DNA from: Pseudothauera nasutitermitis
GTDB lineage: Bacteria > Pseudomonadota > Gammaproteobacteria > Burkholderiales > Rhodocyclaceae
Assembly: GCF_004801295.1 (NCBI RefSeq)
Contig: NZ_SSOC01000004.1
Coordinates: forward strand, 1-64,000
Direction of reading: 5' to 3'
DNA: 64,000 bases
This document shows positions 1 through 7,647 of this stretch, one piece after another (position 1 is the first letter of the stretch; each line of letters begins with the position of its first letter). The position numbers and the translations under genes were made by a program. A model generated the notes under the pieces. It was not told the DNA's origin and did no database searches. It saw nothing but the letters and a program-made list of their open reading frames with translations.

Positions 1-383
1 AGCGCGGCGCGGCCGGCCTCGGCCAGGGCGAGCAGCGGATCGGCGTCGCGCCCGGCCACCGCGTCGGCACGGCGCAGGCCGGGCGGCAGCGCGAGGGCGA
101 TGACCTCGCCGAGGGGGGCGTGATAGTAGCGCGCGGTGAAGGACACCAGCTCCAGCCAGTCGGCCGGCAGCGCGGCGACCTCGCGCTGGATGTGGAGTAC
201 CGCTTTGAGGCGCGTGGATTCGACCTCCGCCGCAGCGGACAGGGCGACGATCAAACCGCTCTTCTCGCCCCGCCCGAAGGGCACCCGCACGCAGCGTCCG
301 ACGTCCGAGGCGTCTACATTTTCCGCCGTGTAATCAAACAGTTGTGGAATCGGAACAGGAAGCGCGACACGGACAATGTTCAT
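1..383 (-). CDS. priA: PriA primosomal helicase, N-terminal part (cut by window edge)
   Basis: Only the first 127 codons lie in the window; the gene continues beyond base 1. Reading leftward from the ATG at 381-383 gives MNIVRVALPVPIPQLFDY, followed by a basic segment (RVPFGRGEKSG) and ARYYHAPLGEV. These match the 3'-DNA-binding N-terminal domain of PriA, the helicase that reloads DnaB at stalled replication forks. The ATP-binding and zinc-binding parts are outside the window. Its neighbour hemE lies in the same orientation about 405 bp upstream, so priA probably has its own promoter in that gap. The family call rests on the N-terminal domain alone. Confidence 0.85.
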   Translation of the reverse strand, partial: MNIVRVALPVPIPQLFDYTAENVDASDVGRCVRVPFGRGEKSGLIVALSAAAEVESTRLKAVLHIQREVAALPADWLELVSFTARYYHAPLGEVIALALPPGLRRADAVAGRDADPLLALAEAGRAA

Positions 384-497
384 CAGCGGCGACTTATTGT
401 CCGTTGAAGTTCTTCATAAACAAGACATTACCGTGTTCTTTTGAGAAATACCCTGGAAAGGAGCGGTAACAGCTTGCCTGGAAAACAGCTCGGCGGC

Positions 498-696
498 TTG
501 TCCACAAAACCTGTGGATAACTTTGTGGAAAGCATGGGTGAAAACGCTGCAAACCTGTGTGGCGCAAGCATTTTCTATACTTTGCCCCATCATTAGGCAT
601 CAAAAATTCTTTTTAAAATCAATTGCTTGAAAAAACACCTGCATATTCATCGATTTGCCTCCGGTGCGCGCCTTCGGAACGCTTCGGTGTGTATAA
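498..696. promoter_or_regulatory. DnaA-box cluster between hemE and priA
   Basis: Two nonamers fit the TTWTNCACA consensus exactly on the minus strand: TTATCCACA at 512-520 (read as TGTGGATAA on plus) and TTATACACA at 688-696 (TGTGTATAA on plus). TTGTCCACA at 498-506 on the plus strand differs at one base, and TGTGGAAAG at 524-532 differs at two from TGTGGATAA. Three of the four lie within 35 bp. DnaA boxes occur at oriC and at DnaA-regulated promoters. Binding is inferred. Confidence 0.55.
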
Positions 697-735
697 GTCA
701 ACCCATTTCGGTGCATTTTCTTGCTTGACAAGGCA

Positions 736-769
736 CCCGGAACCCCATTCGGAAAACGGGTTTTCCGGG
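736..769 (-). terminator. Hairpin downstream of hemE
   Basis: CCCGGAA (736-742) pairs with TTCCGGG (763-769), and a CCC/GGG extension inside strengthens the stem. It lies about 20 bp beyond the hemE stop codon. No clear T-run follows on the minus strand, so it may be an imperfect intrinsic terminator or only an mRNA-end-stabilising hairpin. Confidence 0.4.
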
Positions 770-788
770 CACCCTGGATGTGGCGGAA

Positions 789-1868
789 TCAGCGCGTGCC
801 GGCACGCAGTTCACGGCTGCGTGCATGCACGGTATCGACCAGCACCGAGACGTTCTCCGGCGGGGTGAATTGGGAGATGCCGTGGCCCAGGTTGAACACG
901 TGGCCGGGATGCGGGCCGAAGGCATCGACCACGCGGCGCGCCTCGGCGGCCACCACTTCGGGGGGCGCGAACAGGATGGTCGGGTCCAGGTTGCCCTGCA
1001 GCGCCACCTTGTGGCCCACCAGCTCACGCGCGCGGCCGATGTCCAGCGTCCAGTCCAGGCCCACGGCGTCCGAGCCGATGCCGGCGATCTGCTCCAGCCA
1101 CACGCCGCCACCCTTGGTGAACACGATGCTGGGCACGCGCTCGCCGTCGCGCTCGCGGATCAGGCCCTGCACCACGCGCTCCAGATAGGCCAGCGAGAAT
1201 TCGCGGTAGGCCGCCTCGGACAGCACGCCGCCCCAGGAGTCGAACACCATGACGGCCTGCGCGCCGGCTTCGATCTGCGCGTTGAGGTAGGCCACCACCG
1301 CATCGGCGGTCACCGACAGGATGCGGTGCAGCAGGTCGGGGCGCGCGTAGGCCATGGTCTTCACGCGGCGATAGTCGGTTTCCGCGCCGGAACCGCCCTC
1401 GACCATGTAGCAGGCCAGCGTCCACGGGCTGCCGGAGAAGCCGATCAGCGGCACGCGGCCGTCCAGCGCGCGGCGGATTTCGGCCACCGCGTCCACGACG
1501 TAGCGCAGTTCGCCGTGCGGATCGGGCGCGGCGAGCTTGAGGATGTCCGCTTCCTCGCGCAACGGGCGCTCGAAGCGCGGCCCCTCGCCCTCGGCGAAGT
1601 ACAGCCCCAGGCCCATGGCGTCGGGCACGGTGAGGATGTCGGAAAACAGGATGGCCGCGTCCAGGTCGTAGCGTTCCAGCGGCTGCAAGGTGACCTCGCA
1701 GGCCATCGTCGGGCTCTTGCACAGTTGCAGGAAGCTGCCCGCGCGCTTGCGGGTCTCGCAGTACTCCGGCAGATAGCGCCCGGCCTGGCGCATCAGCCAG
1801 ACGGGGGTGTATTCGGTGGGCTGGCGCAGCAGCGCGCGGAGGAAGGTATCGTTCTTGAGGCGGCTCAC
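789..1868 (-). CDS. hemE: Uroporphyrinogen-III decarboxylase HemE
   Basis: Cytoplasmic enzyme of haem synthesis that decarboxylates the four acetate side chains of uroporphyrinogen III to give coproporphyrinogen III. The 359-residue length is normal for the family. The signature [11 protein letters not shown] lies at residues 26-36 with its conserved arginines, and the substrate-site motif [14 protein letters not shown] follows near the middle. The start is a GTG at 1866-1868 preceded by AGGAA at about 7 nt. It is a single gene, separated from priA by the AT-rich region and transcribed away from the M20 hydrolase gene. Confidence 0.96.
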   Translation of the reverse strand: MSRLKNDTFLRALLRQPTEYTPVWLMRQAGRYLPEYCETRKRAGSFLQLCKSPTMACEVTLQPLERYDLDAAILFSDILTVPDAMGLGLYFAEGEGPRFERPLREEADILKLAAPDPHGELRYVVDAVAEIRRALDGRVPLIGFSGSPWTLACYMVEGGSGAETDYRRVKTMAYARPDLLHRILSVTADAVVAYLNAQIEAGAQAVMVFDSWGGVLSEAAYREFSLAYLERVVQGLIRERDGERVPSIVFTKGGGVWLEQIAGIGSDAVGLDWTLDIGRARELVGHKVALQGNLDPTILFAPPEVVAAEARRVVDAFGPHPGHVFNLGHGISQFTPPENVSVLVDTVHARSRELRAGTR

Positions 1869-2177
1869 GTTGGCGTTCCTGATCTCGTCCGGGCGGCCCG
1901 GCCGCGAGCCACGAGGGCCGCACCGGGGTAAAGGCGGGATTATCCCGCGTTTCGCCCCGCCCGCCTAACCGGACGGGCAGGTTGCATGGACCCGTGCGGG
2001 AGGGCATTGGCGCCGCGCTCACCGGAACCGGCGGGATCGCAGCGGCTGCTTTATAGTCGGACCTGCCTCCGCCAATCCACCACGGCCGCTTTCCGGACCC
2101 CGCATGAACCCAGTACCCGCCCCCTTCGACGCGCTTTCCTTCCAATACGCCGGTGCGATCGCGGAGACCGCCGGATC
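1869..2177. other. Divergent intergenic region, hemE / M20 hydrolase
   Basis: A GC-rich 309-bp gap between two divergent genes. It should hold both promoters; a TTTATAGT stretch near 2050 is the only good -10-like sequence seen for the rightward gene. An open frame runs from 1986 into the hydrolase gene, but its first 64 codons show no family similarity and are probably untranslated. No other structure was seen. Confidence 0.4.
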
Positions 2178-3437
2178 ATGAACACGCCCCGCATCGACGG
2201 CGAACGTCTGGCCCGGCGCATCGCCCGGCTCGCCGAAGTCGGCGCCATCGAGGGCGGCGGCTGCGCGCGCCTGGCGCTCGGCGACGCTGACCGCGCCGGC
2301 CGCGATCTGGTGTGCGGCTGGATGCGCGAGCTGGGCCTGGACGTGCGCGTGGATGCCATCGGCAACGTCGTCGGCGTGCGCGCCGGGCGCGTGGACGGCG
2401 CGCCGGTGATGACCGGCTCGCACATCGACACGGTGGGCACCGGCGGGCGCTACGACGGCAACTACGGCGTGCTCGCCGGGCTGGAGGTGGTGGCCGCGCT
2501 CAACGACGCCGGCGTGCGCACCGAGCACCCGCTGGCGGTGGCCTTCTTCACCAACGAGGAAGGCGTGCGCTTCGCCCCGGACATGATGGGCAGCCAGGTC
2601 TATGCCGGTTCCCTGGCGCTCGGCGAGGCCCTGGCCGCGCGCGGCATCGACGGCCCCACGGTGGGCGAGGAACTCGCGCGCATCGGCTATGCCGGCGCGG
2701 CGCCGGTGCCCGGCCCGGTGCCGCGCGCCTTCGTGGAGCTGCACATCGAACAGGGGCCGGTACTCGACCGCGAGGGCGTCGACATCGGCGTGGTGGAATC
2801 GGTGCAGGGCATCTCGTGGACCGAGGTCGATATCCGCGGCACCGCCAACCACGCCGGCACCACGCCGATGGCGCTGCGCCGCGACGCGGGCTGGGCGGCC
2901 GGCGCGCTGATCGCCTGCGTGCGCGAACTGGCGCTGGAACTGGGCGGCAGCCAGGTGGCCACGGTGGGCCGCATCGAGTTCTTCCCCAACCTGATCAACG
3001 TGGTGCCCAGGCAGGCGCGGCTCGGCGTGGACCTGCGCAACACCGACGAGGCTCAGCTGCAATTGGCCGAGGCGCGCCTGGCCGCCCATCTGGAAAACTT
3101 GCGCGCTGCCGAGGGCGTGGACATCGCCACCCGCAGCCTGGCGCGCTTCGCCCCGGTGCGCTTCGCCCCGGAGATGGCCGCGCGCATCGAGCGCCATGCC
3201 CGCGCGCTGGGCCTGTCCACCCGCCGCATGCCCAGCGGCGCCGGGCACGACGCGCAGATGCTCGCCGCCGTCTGCCCCACCGCGATGATCTTCGTGCCCA
3301 GCGTGGAGGGCATCAGCCACAACGTGCGCGAATTCACCCACCCACACCACCTGGAGGCCGGCGCGCGCGTGCTGCTCACGGTGCTGTGCGAACTGGCCGG
3401 CGGGCCGGCGCTCAGCGCCGCCAGAACGACGGGGTGA
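2178..3437 (+). CDS. M20 family Zn-dependent amidohydrolase (N-carbamoyl-L-amino-acid hydrolase / allantoate amidohydrolase type)
   Basis: Probable cytoplasmic dinuclear metal hydrolase that cleaves N-carbamoyl or ureido bonds in amino-acid, pyrimidine or purine breakdown. Expected metal ligands are visible in order: GSHIDT, GGRYDGNYG, FFTNEEGVRF, ELHIEQGPVLD and, near the end, GISHNVREFT. The lid/dimerisation segment includes GTANHAGTTPM. I chose the ATG at 2178 (419 residues) because family similarity begins there; an upstream in-frame start at 1986 would add 64 unrelated residues. The 3' end overlaps the convergent trkH gene by 26 bp. No hydantoinase or allantoinase gene is nearby, so the substrate remains open. 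Confidence 0.82.
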   Translation: MNTPRIDGERLARRIARLAEVGAIEGGGCARLALGDADRAGRDLVCGWMRELGLDVRVDAIGNVVGVRAGRVDGAPVMTGSHIDTVGTGGRYDGNYGVLAGLEVVAALNDAGVRTEHPLAVAFFTNEEGVRFAPDMMGSQVYAGSLALGEALAARGIDGPTVGEELARIGYAGAAPVPGPVPRAFVELHIEQGPVLDREGVDIGVVESVQGISWTEVDIRGTANHAGTTPMALRRDAGWAAGALIACVRELALELGGSQVATVGRIEFFPNLINVVPRQARLGVDLRNTDEAQLQLAEARLAAHLENLRAAEGVDIATRSLARFAPVRFAPEMAARIERHARALGLSTRRMPSGAGHDAQMLAAVCPTAMIFVPSVEGISHNVREFTHPHHLEAGARVLLTVLCELAGGPALSAARTTG

Positions 3438-4869
3438 GCACCACCAGGAAGGTGAAGATCTCCAGGCGGCCGAGGATCATGGTGAAGGCCAGCAGCCAGC
3501 TCTGGAAGGTGTTCATGTCCGCATAGCTGCCGGCCGGCCCCACGCCGCCGAGGCCCGGGCCGGTGTTGTTGATGCAGGCCACCACCGCCGAGAACGCGGT
3601 GACGATGTCCAGCCCGGTGGCCGACAGGGTGAGCGTCAGCGAAACGATGGACACCATGTACATGAACGAGAAACCCAGCACGGCGTGCAGCACGCTTTCC
3701 GACACCGGCTGCTCGCCCAGGCGCACCGGGCTGACCGCCTGCGGATGCAGCGAGCGGATGATCTCGCGGAAGAACTGCTTGTAGAGGATCATCGCGCGCA
3801 TCATCTTGATGCCCCCGCCGGTGGACCCGGAACAGGCGATGAAGCTGCCGAGGAACAGGATCCACAGCTGCGCGAACATCGGCCACTGCGTGTAGTCCTG
3901 CGTGGTCAGGCCGAGCGAGGTGGCGATCGACACCACGTGGAAGGCCACCGCGCGCAGGGTCGCCGGCACGTCGCCGCCACCCTGCACGGCGGTGAGATAG
4001 AAGGTCAGCATGCCGATGCTGGCGGCGAGCACGGCAAAGTAGTGGCGGATTTCCGGGTCGCGCAGATAGGGGCGCAGGCTGCGCCGCGCCAGCGCGAGGT
4101 AGTGGGTGGCGTAGTTGAGCCCGGCGAGCAGAGCGAAGACGATGGTCACCACCTCCACGCCGACGCTGTCGAAATGGCCCAGCGAGGCATCCTTGCTGGA
4201 AAAACCGCCCAGCCCGGTGACCGTGAAGGCGTGGATCAGCGCGTCCCAGCCGTCCAGCCCGACCGCCCGGAAACTCAGCCCGCAGGCCACGGTGAGCAGG
4301 ATGTAGGTCATCCACAGGCCCTTGGCGGTTTCGGTGATGCGCGGGGTGAGACTGCTTTCCTTCATCGGCGTGGGCACTTCGGCCTGGAACATCTGCCGGC
4401 CGCCGATGCCGAGCAGCGGCAGGATGGCGACCACCAGCACGATCACCCCCATGCCGCCGATCCAGTGCATGAAGGTGCGCCACAGGTTGATCGAGACCGG
4501 CAGATCCTCCACCTCGCGCAGGATGGTCGCCCCGGTGGCGGTCAGCCCAGAGGCGGCCTCGAAATAGGCGTGGGTGAAGGACAGCTCCGGCAGGTGGGCG
4601 AGCAGCGGCAGCGCGCCGAACACCGGCAGCACCACCCAGGCCGAGACCACCAGCAGAAAGCCGTCATGCACGCGCAGGTCGCGGCGCGCCGAGCGGGTGA
4701 ACATCCACAGCAGCGCCCCGCAGCCCACGGTGATCAGCAGCGCCTTGTCGTAGGCCGGGGTGGCGCCGTCGTTGAGCCAGAACGAGACGATGAGCGGAAA
4801 GGCCATCAGCAGGCCGAAGATCATCACGATCAGGCCGAGCGCCTTGAAAGCCGGAAAGTAGGGACGCAT
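3412..4869 (-). CDS. trkH: Trk potassium uptake membrane subunit TrkH
   Basis: Inner-membrane K+-translocating subunit that works with the TrkA NAD-binding subunit encoded just upstream. The 485-residue protein has the fourfold repeated membrane-pore-membrane architecture. Selectivity-filter segments are visible as TATGAT (about 110), TGLGGFS (218-224), the region ending in CSGSTGGGIK (346-355) and NNTGPGLG (434-441). It starts at ATG 4867-4869, 11 bp after the trkA stop, so the two are co-transcribed. Its 3' end overlaps the convergent hydrolase gene by 26 bp. Confidence 0.95.
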   Translation of the reverse strand: MRPYFPAFKALGLIVMIFGLLMAFPLIVSFWLNDGATPAYDKALLITVGCGALLWMFTRSARRDLRVHDGFLLVVSAWVVLPVFGALPLLAHLPELSFTHAYFEAASGLTATGATILREVEDLPVSINLWRTFMHWIGGMGVIVLVVAILPLLGIGGRQMFQAEVPTPMKESSLTPRITETAKGLWMTYILLTVACGLSFRAVGLDGWDALIHAFTVTGLGGFSSKDASLGHFDSVGVEVVTIVFALLAGLNYATHYLALARRSLRPYLRDPEIRHYFAVLAASIGMLTFYLTAVQGGGDVPATLRAVAFHVVSIATSLGLTTQDYTQWPMFAQLWILFLGSFIACSGSTGGGIKMMRAMILYKQFFREIIRSLHPQAVSPVRLGEQPVSESVLHAVLGFSFMYMVSIVSLTLTLSATGLDIVTAFSAVVACINNTGPGLGGVGPAGSYADMNTFQSWLLAFTMILGRLEIFTFLVVLTPSFWRR

Positions 4870-4880
4870 GGGCGCGCGGA

Positions 4881-6284
4881 TCAGAGGAAGCCGAAGCCGA
4901 CCTGGAACAGTTTCTCGACCTTGCGCACCAGGTTCTTGTGGGTACAGAACACGATCACGTGGTCTTCCGGCTCGATCACCGTGTCGTGGTGCGGAATGAT
5001 CACCTGGCGGCGTGCCGCCTTGCCGTCGCCGCGCTGCCCGGCACGCACCACGGCGCCGATGGAGGCCCCGTCGGGCAGGGCGATCTCCTCGATGCGGCGG
5101 CCCACCACCTTGGATTCCTTGGGCGTGCCGTGGGCGATGATCTCCAGCGCCTCAGCCGCGCCCCGGCGCAGGCTGTGTACCGCGACCACGTCGCCGCGCC
5201 GCACGTGGGCGAGCAGCGAACCGATGGAGGTCTGCGCCGGCGAGATGGCGATGTCGATGGGCCCGCCCTGCACCAGATCGACGTAGCTCTTGCGGTTGAT
5301 CAGCGCCAGCGTGCGGCGCGCGCCCAGGCGCTTGGCGAGCGAGGCGGACATGATGTTGTCTTCCTCGTCGTTGGTCAGCGCGACGAACAGGTCCATCTCG
5401 TCGATGCCCTCGCTCTCCAGCAGCTTCTCGTCGGTGGCGTCGCCGCGCAGCACCAGGCTGCCGTTGAGCTGGGTGGCGAGCAGTTCGGCGCGCGCCTCGC
5501 TGGTCTCGAGGATCTTCACCACGTACTCGGCCTCGATGCTGCGCGCCAGGCGCTGGCCGATGTTGCCGCCGCCGGCGATCATGATGCGCCGCATCGGCCG
5601 GTCGGTACGGCGCAGTTCGCGCAGCACCTTGCGGATGTCGGTGCTGGCGGCCAGGCAGAACACTTCGTCGCCGGGCACCACCAGCGTGGCGCCGTCGGAG
5701 GGGATGGGCAGGCCGTTGCGGTAGATGGCGACGATGCGCGCCTCCACGTCGGGCAGGTGCTGGCGCAGGTTCTTCAGCGGCTTGCCCACCAGCGGCCCGC
5801 CCTCGAAGGCCTTCACGCTCACCAGGCTGACCGCGCCGTCGGCGAATTCGAGCACCTGCAGGGCCTCGGGAAAGGCGATCAGGCGGCGGATGTAGTCGGT
5901 GACGATCTGCTCCGGGCAGATGGAGAAATCCACCGCGAAATTGTCGTCGTCGAGCAGCTCGGGATAGTCGGCGAAATCGGTGGAACGCAGCCGGGCGATG
6001 CGCGTGGGCAGGTTGAAGACCACCTTGGCGATGCGGCAGGCGCACAGATTGGTCTGGTCGGACTGGGTGACCGCGATCAGCAGGTCGGCGTCTTCCGCGC
6101 CGGCCTCGCGCAGCACCGAGGGCGCGGCTGCGTTGCCGCACACCGTGCGCACCTCCAGCCGGCTGCGCAGCGCGGCGAGCTGGACGGCGCTGGTATCCAC
6201 CAGGGTGATGTCGTTGGCCTCGGACACGAGGTTTTCCGCCACCGAGGCGCCGACCTGGCCGGCGCCGAGAATGATGATCTTCAC
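4881..6284 (-). CDS. trkA: Trk potassium uptake regulatory subunit TrkA
   Basis: Peripheral membrane subunit that binds NAD(H)/ATP and gates TrkH. The 467 residues contain two RCK units. The first begins with the Rossmann motif GAGQVGASVAENL, ending in an acidic residue (LVD). The second Rossmann motif is GGGNIGQRLARS, just after the midpoint. Each is followed by a TrkA-C domain, for example VVPGDEVFCLA and EPEDHVIVFC. The start is a GTG at 6282-6284. An ATG a few bases upstream is in another frame and is closed at once. It is the first gene of the trkA-trkH pair and lies 103 bp after ntrX. Confidence 0.95.
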   Translation of the reverse strand: MKIIILGAGQVGASVAENLVSEANDITLVDTSAVQLAALRSRLEVRTVCGNAAAPSVLREAGAEDADLLIAVTQSDQTNLCACRIAKVVFNLPTRIARLRSTDFADYPELLDDDNFAVDFSICPEQIVTDYIRRLIAFPEALQVLEFADGAVSLVSVKAFEGGPLVGKPLKNLRQHLPDVEARIVAIYRNGLPIPSDGATLVVPGDEVFCLAASTDIRKVLRELRRTDRPMRRIMIAGGGNIGQRLARSIEAEYVVKILETSEARAELLATQLNGSLVLRGDATDEKLLESEGIDEMDLFVALTNDEEDNIMSASLAKRLGARRTLALINRKSYVDLVQGGPIDIAISPAQTSIGSLLAHVRRGDVVAVHSLRRGAAEALEIIAHGTPKESKVVGRRIEEIALPDGASIGAVVRAGQRGDGKAARRQVIIPHHDTVIEPEDHVIVFCTHKNLVRKVEKLFQVGFGFL

Positions 6285-6387
6285 GACATGCGCCTATCCG
6301 CAGGGGAAGACGGCCATTCTACGCCCGCCTCCGGGCACACCGCCATGTCATGTTGCGGCGCACCAACAGCGCGTCGGCACCGACGCT

Positions 6388-7635
6388 TCAGCTTTCCTCG
6401 GCGCGCCGGCCGGCCTGCAGGCCGAGCTGCTTGAGCTTGCGGTACAGATGGGTGCGCTCCAGCCCGGTCTTCTCCGCCAGGCGGGTCATGTTGCCGCCTT
6501 CCAGGCGCAGGTGGTGCTCGAAGTACAGGCGCTCGAAGGCCTCGCGCGCCTCGCGCAGGGGCTGGTCGAGCGGCAGGCCGTACAGCGTGCCCTCGGCCGG
6601 CGGCGCGGTCATGCGGCGCACGTCGGCCAGCGAGATTTCCTCTTCCAGCGTGCCCAAGGCGATGGACTTCACCGCCGCGCGCAGTTCAGCGTAGCCGCCC
6701 GGCCAGGGATGCGTGCGCAGCGCGTTGAGCGCGGCGGTGGAGAAATGATGGCGCGGCACTTCGCCGGCCTCGACCAGATGCAGCAGGATCTGCGCGGCCA
6801 GTTCGGGCAGGTCGTCGCGCAGGTCGGCCAGCGAGGGCGGCGCCAGGCTGACCTCGAACAGGCGGGCGAGCAGCCCTTCGTCCCAGCCCAGGCGGGCCAG
6901 CGCGTCCTGCGCGTGGTCGGTGGCCACCACCATGCGCAGGTCGTAGCGGTCCAGGCGCTCCAGCGTGAAAGCCAGATTCTTCTGCTGGGGACGCGACAGG
7001 CGCGCCAGTTCGCCGACGAACACCACCCCGCCATGCGCGCCCTGCAGCTGGGAGATATCGATGGGCGCATGCAGCGCGGCCAGGTCCACCCATTGCGTGG
7101 AGCAGCCCAGCACGCTGCGCGCGGCCAGTTCGGCGATGCTGCCGGCGCCCACCTTGAGCAGCAGCACGCGCGAGTTCTCGCCGATCTGCTCGATGCGGCG
7201 GCGCAGTTCGCGCAGGGCCTGCGAACGCGTGAACGCCGCCAGGCTCAGCGGCGCGGGCGCGCCGGGGGTGGCCGGACGCTGCAGGCCGCGCTTCACCGCG
7301 CCCAGCAGCTTCTGCAGGGCGATGGGCTTTTCCAGATAGTCGATGGCACCGATGCGGGTGGCTTCCACCGCGGTATCGATGGTGCCGTGGCCGGACATCA
7401 TCACCACCGGCATGATGAGCTGGCCGCTGGCCGCCCACTCCTTCAGCAGGGTGATGCCGTCAGTGTCGGGCATCCAGATGTCCAGCAGCACCAGATCGGG
7501 CCGCGCAGCGTTGCGCGCGGCGCGCGCCGCGCCGGCGTTTTCCGCAAGCACCACGTCGTGCCCTTCGTCACGCAGGATTTCCGAGAGCAACTCGCGGATG
7601 CCCATTTCGTCGTCAACGATGAGTATGTTCGCCAT
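6388..7635 (-). CDS. ntrX: NtrX-type response regulator with degenerate AAA+ domain
   Basis: DNA-binding response regulator probably phosphorylated by the NtrY kinase encoded 12 bp upstream. The receiver domain (about 1-115) has D8/D9, phospho-acceptor D52 in LLDIWMPDTDG and K103. A Fis-type helix-turn-helix ends the protein (LAEKTGLERTHLYRKLKQLG). The central region, expected to be a sigma54 activator ATPase, is badly eroded. The P-loop position (about 158-172) reads LLLKVGAGSIAELAAR without the GK pair, the Walker B position reads VVFVGEL, and no GAFTGA loop is visible. It therefore probably acts without ATP-driven sigma54 activation. At 415 residues it is slightly shorter than usual NtrX/NtrC proteins. 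Confidence 0.85.
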   Translation of the reverse strand: MANILIVDDEMGIRELLSEILRDEGHDVVLAENAGAARAARNAARPDLVLLDIWMPDTDGITLLKEWAASGQLIMPVVMMSGHGTIDTAVEATRIGAIDYLEKPIALQKLLGAVKRGLQRPATPGAPAPLSLAAFTRSQALRELRRRIEQIGENSRVLLLKVGAGSIAELAARSVLGCSTQWVDLAALHAPIDISQLQGAHGGVVFVGELARLSRPQQKNLAFTLERLDRYDLRMVVATDHAQDALARLGWDEGLLARLFEVSLAPPSLADLRDDLPELAAQILLHLVEAGEVPRHHFSTAALNALRTHPWPGGYAELRAAVKSIALGTLEEEISLADVRRMTAPPAEGTLYGLPLDQPLREAREAFERLYFEHHLRLEGGNMTRLAEKTGLERTHLYRKLKQLGLQAGRRAEES

Positions 7636-7647
7636 GATTCCGTCGTA

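Larger units (their letters stand above)
384..788. other. hemE-priA intergenic region, AT-rich, with DnaA boxes
   Basis: This 405-bp gap has no convincing gene. It is clearly more AT-rich than its surroundings, especially 592-655 (runs of A and T including CTTTTTAAAATCAATTG). It contains four DnaA-box-like nonamers between 498 and 696 and a hairpin near hemE. It must also hold the priA promoter, since priA reads leftward from 383. The combination of DnaA boxes and an AT-rich segment next to hemE resembles a replication origin or a DnaA-regulated promoter; which one cannot be settled from sequence alone. Confidence 0.6.

Noticed and set aside
394-603. Small open frame of 69 codons in the hemE-priA gap
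   Set aside because: No ribosome site or family features, and it overlaps the DnaA boxes.
1986-2177. 64-codon N-terminal extension of the M20 hydrolase
   Set aside because: No similarity to the family and out of line with its normal length; the ATG at 2178 fits better.
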